From contig NC_019689.1 in assembly GCF_000317025.1 (NCBI RefSeq), positions 1,651,501 through 1,715,500 of the forward strand: DNA of 64,000 nucleotides, in the 5' to 3' direction. Under the pieces are notes generated by a model, which saw only the letters and a program-made list of their open reading frames with translations, was not told where the DNA came from and did not search any database. Within the stretch, counting starts at the first letter, position 1. The number at the start of each line of letters is the position of its first letter. Positions 1 to 8,990 of the stretch are shown in pieces. Source of the DNA: Pleurocapsa sp. PCC 7327. Its GTDB lineage: Bacteria; Cyanobacteriota; Cyanobacteriia; Cyanobacteriales; Microcystaceae. Position numbers and translations under genes: made by a program.

Positions 1-1034
1 TCGTCAAAGCGATCGACCCGTTGGCTGGGCAGGGAGAGGGATATATTTTCGTTTTTGAGGCGATTTTTAACTTCTATCCCGACAGCTGGCAGGGCGAGAT
101 AGTCGGAACAACTGAGGGAGAGGAGAGAAAATTCATTGTAACCCGTGGCGCGGATTCCCTTTTCGATCGCGCCGATAACCGCTTCGGGTTCTACGTCTCT
201 TGCCGGACGAGTCAGCATTCCGGGCTGGCAAAAGCGACACCCGCGAGTACACCCGCGACGAATTTCTACGGTCAGGCGATCGTGAACGGTTTCTACGTAG
301 GGAACCAAACCGATAGAATAGGCTGGCATAGGAGTTGCTACTCGCCGCAAGATTCTTTGGGGTACGTCGGGACGGTTGGGACGAACCGAACCATCTTCCG
401 CGGCATCGTAAAATCGGGGAACGTAAACGCCGGGGACTTGCGCCAAATCTAGGAGCAATTCTTCTTTGCTCAATCGGGCTGCTTTGCCTTCTTCGATGAC
501 GAGACCGATTTCTGGCAGGAGTTCTTCTCCGTCGCCGAGGGCGATAAAATCGAAGAAGTCGGCGTAAGGTTCGGGGTTGGAAGTTGCCGTCTGTCCCCCG
601 GCAAACACGAGTGGATAGTCGCCTGTTGCTCGTTCTTGCCAGGTGAGAGGGATCCCTGCCAGAGCGAGCATTTCTAAAATATTGGTAGCGCCGAGTTCGT
701 AGCTGAGGCTAAAACCGAGAATATCGAATTCAATGAGAAGTCGTCGAGATTCTAGGGCGAATAGAGGAATTTTATCCGATCGCAATCTAGCAGCGAAGTC
801 GGGGGCGGGTAGGTAAGCGCGATCGCACAGTTGTCTCGGTTGGGCATTCAAAATGTTGTAGAGAATGATATGCCCTAAGTTGGATGCCCCCACTTCATAG
901 ACTTCTGGATAGGTTAAGACCCAACGAACGTTAGCGCTTTCCCAGGGCTTGTGTATGGCTCCCAATTCATTGCCTAGGTAGCGAGCAGGTTTGGAAATAT
1001 CGGGTGTTAGAATCTTCTCAATTGCAACCGCCAC
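1..1034 (-). CDS. Radical SAM protein, TIGR03960-like with B12-binding-like N-terminus (3' end cut by window)
   Basis: The frame is open from 1034 leftwards to the window edge, so about 344 N-terminal residues are visible. I chose the GTG at 1034 because GGAGG lies at 1044-1048, a good ribosome binding site. Early residues (about 45-200) look like the cobalamin-binding-like region of the TIGR03960 family, including a GDGEELLPE segment. Further on, RRGCTRGCRFC gives the Cx3Cx2C cluster motif (Cys262, Cys266, Cys269) that holds the [4Fe-4S] cluster of radical SAM enzymes. Cyanobacterial members are usually much longer, so the rest lies outside the window. The substrate of this family is not something I can state. 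Family assignment is firm, specific role unknown. Confidence 0.85.
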   Translation of the reverse strand, partial: MAVAIEKILTPDISKPARYLGNELGAIHKPWESANVRWVLTYPEVYEVGASNLGHIILYNILNAQPRQLCDRAYLPAPDFAARLRSDKIPLFALESRRLLIEFDILGFSLSYELGATNILEMLALAGIPLTWQERATGDYPLVFAGGQTATSNPEPYADFFDFIALGDGEELLPEIGLVIEEGKAARLSKEELLLDLAQVPGVYVPRFYDAAEDGSVRPNRPDVPQRILRRVATPMPAYSIGLVPYVETVHDRLTVEIRRGCTRGCRFCQPGMLTRPARDVEPEAVIGAIEKGIRATGYNEFSLLSLSCSDYLALPAVGIEVKNRLKNENISLSLPSQRVDRFD

Positions 1035-1104
1035 AACTAAAAACCTCCGGTATTGAGCTTGGCACTAATGCTCGGCTTCTCTAATATACCGGATGTTTTC
1101 GCGC

Positions 1105-1128
1105 GCGATCGCCTTCGTCGGCGATCGC
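1105..1128. repeat. Hairpin made of two HIP1-type palindromes
   Basis: Two 9-bp arms (1105-1113 and 1120-1128) are perfect inverted copies, each built on GCGATCGC, with a 6-base loop. The hairpin lies between the STAS gene and the radical SAM gene, both leftward. No T-tract follows on either strand, so an RNA processing or weak termination role is only a guess. Confidence 0.6.
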
Positions 1129-1142
1129 CTAGCTTCAAAAAC

Positions 1143-1493
1143 TTAAACGGCTACGGGCTTGTCTAGAGTTTTCTCAAAAGCATGATGATTTTCAAAGATC
1201 TCGAATACTCTATCCAACTGCGTTAGCTCAAAAATAATGCGCACTGAGGGAGCTAACGAGCAAAGGCTGAATCGCTTCCCTTGACTTTGAGTCAGTCGAA
1301 AAGCCGTTACTATTGCCATCAAACCAGCACTGTCGAGAAACTCAACGCGACTCATATCGACCAAAAAGACAGAATAAGCTTGAGAGGTTACTGCTGTTGT
1401 AAGTGCCTGTTTAAACTCATCAACGTTAGCAGCCGTAATATAACCGCTGGGTTCAAAGGTTGCCACGCTAGAATAAACTAAAGCATTTTTCAT
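1143..1493 (-). CDS. STAS-domain anti-anti-sigma factor-like protein
   Basis: A 116-residue protein that is a single STAS domain. The segment VEFLDSAGLMAIV contains the DSAG signature; Ser55 corresponds to the serine that an anti-sigma kinase phosphorylates in SpoIIAA-type proteins. Such proteins switch partners by binding an anti-sigma factor or kinase when unphosphorylated. No kinase or PP2C phosphatase gene is adjacent, so the partner is unknown. In cyanobacteria many stand-alone STAS proteins take part in stress or motility signalling. It is followed downstream by a HIP1 hairpin and preceded by a long gene-free region. Confidence 0.88.
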   Translation of the reverse strand: MKNALVYSSVATFEPSGYITAANVDEFKQALTTAVTSQAYSVFLVDMSRVEFLDSAGLMAIVTAFRLTQSQGKRFSLCSLAPSVRIIFELTQLDRVFEIFENHHAFEKTLDKPVAV

Positions 1494-2224
1494 GATTTCA
1501 CCTTGTCTAAAATTTGCCTCGACGATCCAGAGTCAAATGATAATTAGTTAGTCGAAAAATTTTCGGTAAGTATTGCTGATTATCAATTCGTTATTTTTCC
1601 AGAAAGTTAACCTAACATAATCCGAGCGTTTGGGCAACTTGTTGGTCTAGGATTTTCTCTTTTGACAAGAGAGTACTTGTTCGTCAAAAAGACGTTAAGT
1701 GTCCTTAAAGCTAACATAGTATTTGTCCGTTTCATTTTCAATCAATCGCAAGATAGATAGTGCTCTAGCATTTTATCGATATTTTCTTAAAAAAAAGTAA
1801 AGAAAGTTACCAAAATTTGGCTTGCTTTTAACTGAGGCATAGAGAATTCAAAGCTTGTGACCGATTATTATTGCCAAAAAATTAGACTAGCGATATTTTT
1901 CTAAGGTAGTCAAAAATGAATTGATGTCAAGAACGCTAGTTACAAACTATCGTGGAAACCACACATATAATTGGCAACTTGTAGAACAAGACCTGCCCAT
2001 AAAGCGGCTAACTCCTGAATAGAAAATGCTATTAACTACGAGCTAACTCGCTTGGGTTAGACTCTGATGTAGATTACGAGACTTTAGAGTTACTTATGAG
2101 TGAGATGGATGCTAGTCGCATCTAAATTGTTCCCAATTCATAGGTTGTTGCTTACAGATTGTCCTAAAAATATAAAATGTCGAAGATACTCCGCCAATTG
2201 AGCAGCTCCGCCGGCTTCGACTTC

Positions 2225-2279
2225 GTCATGTTGAGCTAGCGGTAGCGAAGCGAACTATCTTATAGCAGTTTTCAGTTAG
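2225..2279 (+). repeat. Dispersed intergenic repeat, copy 1
   Basis: 2225-2260 resembles sequences at 20287-20337 (opposite strand) and 35511-35558, all carrying a GTTGAGC core followed by AGCGAAGCGAA-like bases. The adjoining 21 bases at 2259-2279 recur exactly at 35747-35767. All copies lie outside genes. Confidence 0.65.
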
Positions 2280-2687
2280 ATTTTAATCTTTGCTGGTGCG
2301 TTTTCATTTTGCGATCGCTTGGTTAGTTTTATGTTAGCGAATTGTACGTGTAGTGTTTGACTTGCTCGCGCTCGCGTCTATTTAACTTACCTCCATCGGT
2401 GGGCTGAGTTATGGTATTTACATTGCCGCTACCATTTTTTCTTAAATCTTACTTTGCAGTTTGATTCTCATACATTAATTCATTCGAGATAATGGCTTAA
2501 AAAAGAAATATTAAAAATTTATATAAGGCTTGTAGGGACGTAGTCAAACTACGCCTTTCCCAAATTGGTAAGACTTCTTTAATTTTTGAAGACAGACGTT
2601 AAAGATTGTATGTTTACTCATCTGAATACTTAACCTGAAAATACAGTAAAGATTAGGTTTACAAAGTCTATCGGAGCCTTTGTAACT

Positions 2688-2791
2688 AAGACACAATATA
2701 GAGTTGCCAGAGCTTTTTAGCAATTTTTTGCTTGAGAAATTTTATTTTGACAGGATGAGATCGTGCGTTCTGGCAACTGTTGTTGTGTCTT
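2688..2791. repeat. 104-bp element with paired inverted ends (MITE-like)
   Basis: Outer arms AAGACACAA (2688-2696) and TTGTGTCTT (2783-2791) are exact inverted copies. A second pair of 10-bp arms, AGTTGCCAGA (2702-2711) and its inverse (2769-2778), follows inside, separated by 5 and 4 bases. The whole can fold as a long hairpin. No ORF lies inside. The size, inverted termini and position 84 bp from an IS630-like ORF suggest a non-autonomous miniature element. A second copy is not present in this window, so mobility is unproven. Confidence 0.5.
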
Positions 2792-2875
2792 GACTAAATC
2801 TTGACCGTTCCAGATAAATATAGTTGAGAATTTTAGGATCGAAGTCGCGAGCGGCTACTATCGCGAGTCGGATTG

Positions 2876-3370
2876 CTAGGCGCAGACACAAGATCTGCTC
2901 GTTCTTCCCAAATTTTTTCTACCTACGGATAAATTAATTTTTTCTTTCCGTAAGATGTTTCTAATTTGCGAACCACTTAAGGTGATCCCGGTTGATTGCG
3001 CCAGGTGTTCTGCCAGGCGATCGCCACTCCAGCGAGTAAATTGATAGCCCAACTCTCTGGGATCTTTGGCGATGGTTTCCATTAATAACTCCATGTATTC
3101 TTCCGTAACCTTACGATAGTTACCTTTTGTACGCTTGTCCCTCAGACTTTCGATGTCCTCTGGATCGCCATGAACGCACCAATAGGCTACAGTCCGGTAA
3201 GAACAGCCGAGAAATTCAGCAATTTCTTGATAGGTTTTTCCTTCGTTTCTCAAAAGCAGCATCAAGATTCGCTGAATAAAATTCGAGCAATCATTTTCTT
3301 TTAATGCCTTGAGTAACTTTTCTTTTTGACCGATCGTTAGGAATCTTTTACTTGACATGAAACGTAGCAT
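2876..3370 (-). CDS. IS630-family transposase ORF-A-like HTH protein, orphan remnant
   Basis: A 164-residue protein with two helix-turn-helix parts: residues about 38-70 (GKTYQEIAEFLGCSYRTVAYW) and a winged-helix part at about 110-150 (GYQFTRWSGDRLAEHL, then SGSQIRNILRKE). This matches the DNA-binding half of IS630/Tc1-type transposases in cyanobacteria. The DDE catalytic half, normally encoded next to it through a frameshift, is absent: the DNA leftwards encodes nothing similar. ATG 3358 is an alternative start. It is therefore either an inactive remnant or a domesticated DNA-binding protein. The last residues look unlike the family and may come from frame loss. Confidence 0.65.
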   Translation of the reverse strand: MLRFMSSKRFLTIGQKEKLLKALKENDCSNFIQRILMLLLRNEGKTYQEIAEFLGCSYRTVAYWCVHGDPEDIESLRDKRTKGNYRKVTEEYMELLMETIAKDPRELGYQFTRWSGDRLAEHLAQSTGITLSGSQIRNILRKEKINLSVGRKNLGRTSRSCVCA

Positions 3371-3534
3371 GAAAAAATGACAATCTAACCTCGTTAATTT
3401 TGATTTTATGCGATTATTATTGGTAATGGAGTCTCTTCATAAAATCTTCACTGAAATACTATCCGAAACGTTCTCCTAAATGCTATGTAGGAGCGCGGCT
3501 TTAAGGTATTTCTATGCAAATTAAGGTAATTAAC

Positions 3535-3540
3535 TATAAT
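3535..3540 (+). promoter_or_regulatory. Candidate -10 box before the SDR gene
   Basis: A perfect TATAAT lies about 150 bp before the ATG at 3690, in a 319-bp gap with no gene. No convincing -35 box was found, so this is a weak prediction. Confidence 0.3.
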
Positions 3541-3689
3541 ACTATCTTCAAATTTCACCAAACCTTTACAAATTTCTTTATTGAAACTTCATAATTCTTG
3601 GCAAATTCCGTCTTCTGAATTTTATTGGTGGGGACAAACTGCTAATGTAAAAAATATGGCGGATATGAAAATAAAAACAATCAATAAAA

Positions 3690-4367
3690 ATGACAAGGAA
3701 AACTAACATTTTTATTGCGGGAGCAAGTCGCGGAGTCGGCGGAGAAATCGCTCTTTGTGCTATCGAAAAGAATTGCCGAGTAAAAGCTTTGCTTCGTTCG
3801 GAAGAATCGCGATCGCAATTAGAGGCAATGGGCATTGACGTGGTTATAGGAGATGCTTTGGATATAGTAGCAGTGGAAGCAGCCATACAAGAAAGCAAAC
3901 CGATAGAAGCAGTTACCAGTACGATTGGCGGATTGCCTAAAGACGGTATCAGAGCCGATTATTTGGGCAATAAAAATCTTATCGATGCTGCCGTCAAGGC
4001 AAAGGTGAGTAAATTTATTTTGATTTCGTCAATTGGTAGCGGAGAGAGCGCTTCTGCCTTACCCCCACAAGTAATGGAAGCGTTGGCAGCCGTTTTAGCA
4101 GAAAAAGAAAAGGCAGAACAACATCTGATAAATAGCGGACTGACCTACACCATTATTCGACCTGGCGGATTAAAATCGGAACCCCCAACCGGAAACGGGA
4201 TTTTAACCGAAAACTACTAGGTTTCTGGAACGATTCATCGAGCTGATGTAGCCCAGTTAGCTTGTAAGTGCCTTTTTTCCGATGCGGCTAACAATAAAAT
4301 CCTCTCCGCTATCGACCGCAATATGATGTACGCTCAGGAGGAAATCGAGGAGCTATCAATAGACTAA
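3690..4367 (+). pseudogene. NAD(P)-binding atypical SDR gene interrupted by one in-frame TAG
   Basis: The protein begins with a Rossmann dinucleotide-binding segment (IAGASRGVGGEIA, GxxxGxG) and continues as an atypical short-chain dehydrogenase/NAD(P)H-binding protein (ISSIGSGES, TIIRPGGLKSEP). After 176 residues a TAG stands at 4218-4220. The same frame then continues for 48 sense codons without another stop, giving GTIHRADVAQLACKC and NKILSAIDRNMMY, which is the normal family C-terminus, to the TAA at 4365-4367. The gene thus has one nonsense codon and otherwise full length (225 codons). Either it is newly inactivated or the truncated 176-residue form is made. A sequencing error cannot be excluded. 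Confidence 0.85.
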
Positions 4368-4594
4368 CGGAAATAAGGTATATTAATAGCTTATCTTTTC
4401 TAGAGCGAAAGTAGCTCGACGAAGGCGCGATAGATTTTTTTTAACGATGGGAGGATACAGCAGAGAAGCGACTCCTAGCGACTAACAACTAACTAGCATG
4501 AATAAAGGCAAAACCTTGCCGTGACCTGTTGACTTATCTAGAACCTTTTGATTTTAACTTGCCGTCTAAATTAGGAACGCCCGCATAGGCAGCC

Positions 4595-5629
4595 ATGACC
4601 GTACAAATTTACAGCGCTTTTACTCTATTTTTGAGTCTTCTAGTCGAAGCAATTCCTTTCCTGTTGTTAGGAGTTCTGCTCTCTAGCGCGCTGCTATTTT
4701 TTATCGACGAGCGCCAACTGGTAGCGAGGTTACCTCGCCATCCCTTTTTGGGGGCGTTCGTTGGAAGTTGCGTCGGCTTTTTCTTTCCCGTGTGTGAATG
4801 CGGTAACGTTCCGGTGGCACGCCGATTGTTAATGCAGGGAATGCCGACTTCGGTAGCGATTGGTTTTCTCCTAGCGGCACCGACGATCAATCCCATTGTC
4901 ATTTGGTCAACTTGGGTGGCTTTTCGAGATCGCCCAGAAATTGTCGTTTTTAGAGTGTTGGGTTCCTTGGCAATTGCTACGATTATTGGCTGCCTTTTTA
5001 GCCTGCAACAAGACCCGCGACCAATGTTACAATCCGCACTAGCCAAGCGCGTTAATCTGCTGATGTCTCGTTCCCTAGAAGTTAAACCAGCCGCGCAGCG
5101 ATCGCCAGAAATGCCCTCACTCTTGCAATCGGGAACGTTTCTCCTCAACAAATCGGGTCAACCAATCCGAATGGACGATGCCGTAGCACTAGCGGCTGTT
5201 GCACTCAATCGCCCGATTCCTTTGGAAAAGCGTTTGCGTCCGTTTCTCGATAATGCCATTCAGGAACTGCGGGAGTTGGGCGGAATATTAATTTTCGGAA
5301 GCGCGATTGCGGCTTGCGTTCAAGTTTTCGTGCCCCGCGAGGTCATTCTCGACCTCGGACAAGACGTTATTAGTTCGATCGCGGCGATGATGGTTTTAGC
5401 TGGGATAGTCTCGATTTGCTCGACGGTCGATTCTTTTTTTGCCCTGTCTTTTGCTTCTACTTTTACCACCAGTTCGCTACTAGCATTTTTGGTGTTTGGA
5501 CCGACGATCGACATCAAGGGTATTGGCTTAATGTTGTCGATTTTCCAACCTAGAATTATCTTTTATTTATTTGCTTTAGTAGCGCAGCTCACCTTCCTGT
5601 TCGCCTTGTTTCACAGTTATTTCTTTTAG
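4595..5629 (+). CDS. Permease of the DUF318/ArsP_1 (YraQ/YcgR-like) family
   Basis: A 344-residue integral membrane protein with several hydrophobic segments in an N-terminal and a C-terminal cluster joined by a hydrophilic loop (about residues 150-220). The motif FPVCECGNVPVARRL near residue 65 is the cysteine-containing signature of the family. Members are predicted transporters, and some handle metal or metalloid compounds; the substrate here is unknown. The next gene, 176 bp downstream, encodes the TIGR03943 partner, the same pairing as YcgR-YcgQ of Bacillus, so the two probably form one transport unit. Confidence 0.85.
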   Translation: MTVQIYSAFTLFLSLLVEAIPFLLLGVLLSSALLFFIDERQLVARLPRHPFLGAFVGSCVGFFFPVCECGNVPVARRLLMQGMPTSVAIGFLLAAPTINPIVIWSTWVAFRDRPEIVVFRVLGSLAIATIIGCLFSLQQDPRPMLQSALAKRVNLLMSRSLEVKPAAQRSPEMPSLLQSGTFLLNKSGQPIRMDDAVALAAVALNRPIPLEKRLRPFLDNAIQELRELGGILIFGSAIAACVQVFVPREVILDLGQDVISSIAAMMVLAGIVSICSTVDSFFALSFASTFTTSSLLAFLVFGPTIDIKGIGLMLSIFQPRIIFYLFALVAQLTFLFALFHSYFF

Positions 5630-5805
5630 AAGGCACAAGGAAGGAGTTCGAGAGGGGGACTCCGAGACGGGAAGAAGGGGAGACAATTAACGACTAACCA
5701 CTGTACGGGCGTTTTTTTGACAATAAGTGTTGGGAAATTGCTAGCGTTTTTAGATAAACCCGCCCCTACTAACTAATCCAAAATCCTTTCATCCAAAATC
5801 CAAAG

Positions 5806-6627
5806 ATGAGTCAACAATCCACTATCCAAAATCCAAAATCGAAAATTTTTCTGCCCTGGTTGGACGTTTTAGCGCTGTTGGCATGGGGAGGGTTGTTACT
5901 TAGGTATTGGATAACCGGGCAACTCAGGCTATTGATTCACCCGAATTATTTTTGGTTGGTCTTGGTGACTGGCATTGCGCTGTTAATTCTCGGCGCTTTG
6001 AAGGGCGGACAGCTTTTGGCAGATTGGCGCAAGCGAGGCAATAACTTCCAAGAAAGAGAAACGGTACAGCACATTACACTATTACCTCCCGGTGTAGGAA
6101 GCGGCGTATTAGTGGCGACGGCTTTGGCAGGGTTTGCGATCGCGCCGACGGTATTGACTTCCCAAGCGGCACTGCAACGGGGAGTTACCGAGTCTTTGCC
6201 GATAACGCGATCGCAACCTCAATCTTTTCGCGCGACGACTAGACCAGAAGAGCGATCGATTGTCGATTGGATTAGAACCCTCAATGCCTATCCCGAACCC
6301 GATGCTTACGCCGGACAACCAGTCAAAGTCACTGGATTTGTCGTCCACCTGCCCCACCTGAGCGACAATTATTTATTAATTAGCCGTTTTATTATTACTT
6401 GCTGCGCCGTAGATGCCTATCCCGTCGGTCTTCCCGTCAAGCTGGAGTCGAGTCGCAATAACTATCCGCCCGACACCTGGCTAGAAATTGAAGGGGAAAT
6501 GATGGTAGAAACCTTACCCCAGCACGAGCAAACGATGAAAGAAACAACCGCTCAAAAACGCCAACTGGTTATCGCAGCAAAATCCCTCAAAAAAATTCCT
6601 ACGCCAGCCGATCCTTATAGTTATTAA
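5806..6627 (+). CDS. TIGR03943-family permease partner protein
   Basis: A 273-residue protein with hydrophobic segments at about 15-35, 45-70 and 95-115 and a soluble C-terminal domain containing FIITCCAVDAYPVGLPV, the conserved cysteine-pair region of TIGR03943 (DUF1980). It pairs with the DUF318 permease upstream. The first 12-15 codons fall inside a run of ATCCAAA-type short repeats that begins before the gene (5776-5846), so MSQQSTIQNPKSK is repeat-derived and unlikely to be conserved. No internal ATG before the first membrane segment offers a better start. Confidence 0.85.
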   Translation: MSQQSTIQNPKSKIFLPWLDVLALLAWGGLLLRYWITGQLRLLIHPNYFWLVLVTGIALLILGALKGGQLLADWRKRGNNFQERETVQHITLLPPGVGSGVLVATALAGFAIAPTVLTSQAALQRGVTESLPITRSQPQSFRATTRPEERSIVDWIRTLNAYPEPDAYAGQPVKVTGFVVHLPHLSDNYLLISRFIITCCAVDAYPVGLPVKLESSRNNYPPDTWLEIEGEMMVETLPQHEQTMKETTAQKRQLVIAAKSLKKIPTPADPYSY

Positions 6628-6766
6628 CATCAATTGAGTAAGTTAGCTTATTTATAACTCGTTACTACAATTGGCAGTCAGGAATTAGCTCCTTTTATTC
6701 GCTCTAATGAAAGTGTTACTATAAGAGGTTGCAATATTTATAAAGAGATTAGTCTACCTTAACCCT

Positions 6767-7036
6767 ATGGCTTTAACTCAACAGCGAAAACAAGAACTGA
6801 TGACCGAATACCAAGCTCACGAAACCGATACGGGTTCGGCAGACCTACAAGTTGCTTTACTGACGGAGCGCATCAATCAACTCAATAGCCATCTCCAGGT
6901 GAATCCCAAAGATCATGCCTCTCGGCGGGGACTACTTAAAATGATCGGTCGTCGTAAAAGTCTGTTAGCTTATATTCAAAACAAAGATTTTAATCGCTAT
7001 CAGACACTAATTAATCGTCTGGGCATCCGTCGTTAA
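6767..7036 (+). CDS. rpsO: 30S ribosomal protein S15
   Basis: The 89-residue product has the full S15 length and hallmark segments: [37 protein letters not shown] and a C-terminal [13 protein letters not shown]15 binds the central domain of 16S rRNA early in small-subunit assembly. The PAM68-like gene follows after 18 bp, so the two are likely co-transcribed. Confidence 0.98.
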   Translation: MALTQQRKQELMTEYQAHETDTGSADLQVALLTERINQLNSHLQVNPKDHASRRGLLKMIGRRKSLLAYIQNKDFNRYQTLINRLGIRR

Positions 7037-7054
7037 ATCCTATGGATAGTTGTT

Positions 7055-7528
7055 ATGTCTTCTAAATCTTCGCGGGAGCGGATGGCGTTTGAACCTCGCC
7101 AAAAAAAGAAAAGAGCTAACAAGCAACCTCCCGTACAGTCTCAGAAAGAACCTATAAAAGAGCGAAGCACGACTCGCCAAAAAGCTGCCTCAATGGCTAT
7201 TCCTGATGTAGTCAGCAAACGAATGGTACGTCGCATGGCTTTCTTTTGTGGCATTCCTACGGGATTGGGAATGTCATCTTTCTTTATCTTTTACTGGATT
7301 GTTAGTAACGAATGGTTGAAAATCCCCGCATCAGTTGTGGGGATTACCAGTTTAGGCTTGTTTGGCTTAGGAGTGTTGGGATTGAGTTACGGCATTCTTT
7401 CGGCTTCTTGGGATGAAGGTAGAGTGGGTAGTTGGTTCGGCTGGGGAGAGTTCAAGAGCAACTTTGGGCGAATGATGACTGCTTGGCAGGCGGCTAGAGA
7501 GGCGAGCAAAAAAGCGAAAGAAAATTAG
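7055..7528 (+). CDS. PAM68-like (DUF3464) photosystem II assembly protein
   Basis: A 157-residue protein: a basic hydrophilic N-terminus (about 1-65, rich in K, R and Q), then two membrane segments (about 68-92 and 97-120), then the conserved SASWDEGRVGSWFGWGEFKSNFGRM block. This matches PAM68 of plants and its cyanobacterial homologue, which help early photosystem II assembly in the thylakoid membrane. It sits 18 bp after rpsO. Confidence 0.9.
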   Translation: MSSKSSRERMAFEPRQKKKRANKQPPVQSQKEPIKERSTTRQKAASMAIPDVVSKRMVRRMAFFCGIPTGLGMSSFFIFYWIVSNEWLKIPASVVGITSLGLFGLGVLGLSYGILSASWDEGRVGSWFGWGEFKSNFGRMMTAWQAAREASKKAKEN

Positions 7529-7669
7529 GTAATTCCAAATTTCTAAGGGCAAAAAGGGGAAAATTATTAGGGGAGAGTTTCTCCCCATTCTTTTGCGCTT
7601 TCATAAGAAGCCAAACTATTGAATTTTATTAACCAATCACCTAGATAGCGATCGCTAAGGAACGCAAAC

Positions 7670-8728
7670 ATGATAGTAGTCATGAAAGTAGGTTCCCCAG
7701 AAACTGAAATCGAGCGAGTTAGCCAAGAATTAACAGACTGGGGTCTGACACCTGAAAAAATCGTTGGCAAACACAAAGTTGTCATCGGTCTAGTTGGCGA
7801 AACGGCTGCTTTAGATCCGTTGCGCATTCAAGAACTCAGCCCTTGGATCGAACACGTCCTGCGGGTCGAACAACCTTTTAAGCGAGCCAGCTTGGAATTC
7901 CGTCACGGAGAACCCAGCGAGGTCATCGTTTCGACTCCTAGTGGTTTGGTGCCTTTTGGTCGCAACCATCCCGTAGTTCTGATAGCGGGTCCGTGTTCGG
8001 TAGAAAACGAAGAAATGATCGTCGAAACCGCTATGCGGGTCAAGGCGGCTGGCGCTCAATTTCTGCGCGGTGGGGCTTACAAACCTCGTACTTCTCCCTA
8101 TGCTTTCCAAGGTCACGGAGAAAGCGCCTTGGGCTTGCTCGCAGCAGCTAGGGAAGCTAGCGGATTGGGCATTATTACGGAAGTGATGGATGCTGCCGAT
8201 TTGGAAAAGATCGCAGAAGTAGCCGATGTCATTCAAGTCGGCGCAAGAAATATGCAGAATTTTGCGCTGCTCAAAAAAGTGGGTGCCCAGGAGAAACCCG
8301 TATTGCTCAAGCGAGGCATGTCAGCAACGATAGAAGAATGGCTAATGGCAGCCGAGTATATTCTGGCGGCTGGCAATCCCAACGTGATTTTGTGCGAGCG
8401 AGGCATTCGTACCTTCGATCGCGACTACACTCGCAACACCCTAGATTTAGCCGTCCTGCCCGTTCTCCACTCTCTAACCCACTTGCCAGTAACCATCGAT
8501 CCGAGTCACGGCACGGGTAAGTCTGAGTACGTTCCGGCAATGTCAATGGCTGCGATCGCAGCAGGAGCGGATGCTCTCATGATCGAGGTTCATCCCAACC
8601 CTGCCAAAGCCCTCTCCGACGGACCCCAATCTTTAACGCCAGAGCGATTCGATCGCCTCGTTCAAGAGCTGTCAGTCATCGGCAAAGCCGTCAATCGCTG
8701 GTCTCAACCCGCAGTTGCTCTTGCTTAA
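7670..8728 (+). CDS. aroF: 3-deoxy-7-phosphoheptulonate (DAHP) synthase, type I beta
   Basis: This enzyme condenses phosphoenolpyruvate with erythrose 4-phosphate, the first step of the shikimate pathway. The 352-residue protein has a ferredoxin-like N-terminal domain (residues 1-75), typical of beta-type enzymes, followed by the TIM-barrel. Signature segments are [53 protein letters not shown] and [16 protein letters not shown] lies just before the ATG at 7670. The gene stands alone between rpsO-PAM68 and nadA. Confidence 0.97.
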   Translation: MIVVMKVGSPETEIERVSQELTDWGLTPEKIVGKHKVVIGLVGETAALDPLRIQELSPWIEHVLRVEQPFKRASLEFRHGEPSEVIVSTPSGLVPFGRNHPVVLIAGPCSVENEEMIVETAMRVKAAGAQFLRGGAYKPRTSPYAFQGHGESALGLLAAAREASGLGIITEVMDAADLEKIAEVADVIQVGARNMQNFALLKKVGAQEKPVLLKRGMSATIEEWLMAAEYILAAGNPNVILCERGIRTFDRDYTRNTLDLAVLPVLHSLTHLPVTIDPSHGTGKSEYVPAMSMAAIAAGADALMIEVHPNPAKALSDGPQSLTPERFDRLVQELSVIGKAVNRWSQPAVALA

Positions 8729-8811
8729 AATCGAAGGTTCTTGAGTAGCGCTTTGACACCAAAGCGTTACTACAAGGGTTCTATCGGAAGACCCCGCTCT
8801 TTCTGCTATTC

Positions 8812-8834
8812 CCCCTCTCCTAGAAGGAGAGGGG
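8812..8834. repeat. Perfect CT-rich hairpin downstream of aroF
   Basis: Arms CCCCTCTCCT and AGGAGAGGGG are perfectly complementary with a 3-base loop. A related hairpin lies at 35814-35838. It may end aroF transcripts but lacks a T-tract; it looks more like a dispersed palindromic repeat. Confidence 0.6.
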
Positions 8835-8990
8835 ATTAAAGCGTAAGGGACGAAGGAACTCGCGTTCATCAAGAACCAATAACAAAATGCTGAATGAAGA
8901 TTGGCTATTTTGGTAAAATCGACTATAATATTATGGTAATACTTACTATAATTTTGCCAAGCTATCTCATCTTAGGAGTTACCCGTTATT

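Larger units (their letters stand above)
1494..2875. other. Long AT-rich stretch without recognisable gene
   Basis: About 1.4 kb with no supported coding sequence on either strand. It holds one copy of a dispersed repeat (2225-2279) and an inverted-repeat element (2688-2791). A short hairpin-like sequence is seen near 2533-2550. Frames are broken by stops throughout. The stretch may be the wreck of a former mobile element because it borders an orphan transposase-like ORF, but no protein remnant could be identified. Confidence 0.5.

Noticed and set aside
21-452. 143-codon plus-strand frame at the left edge
   Set aside because: It is the antisense shadow of the radical SAM gene, which has clear motifs and a ribosome binding site.
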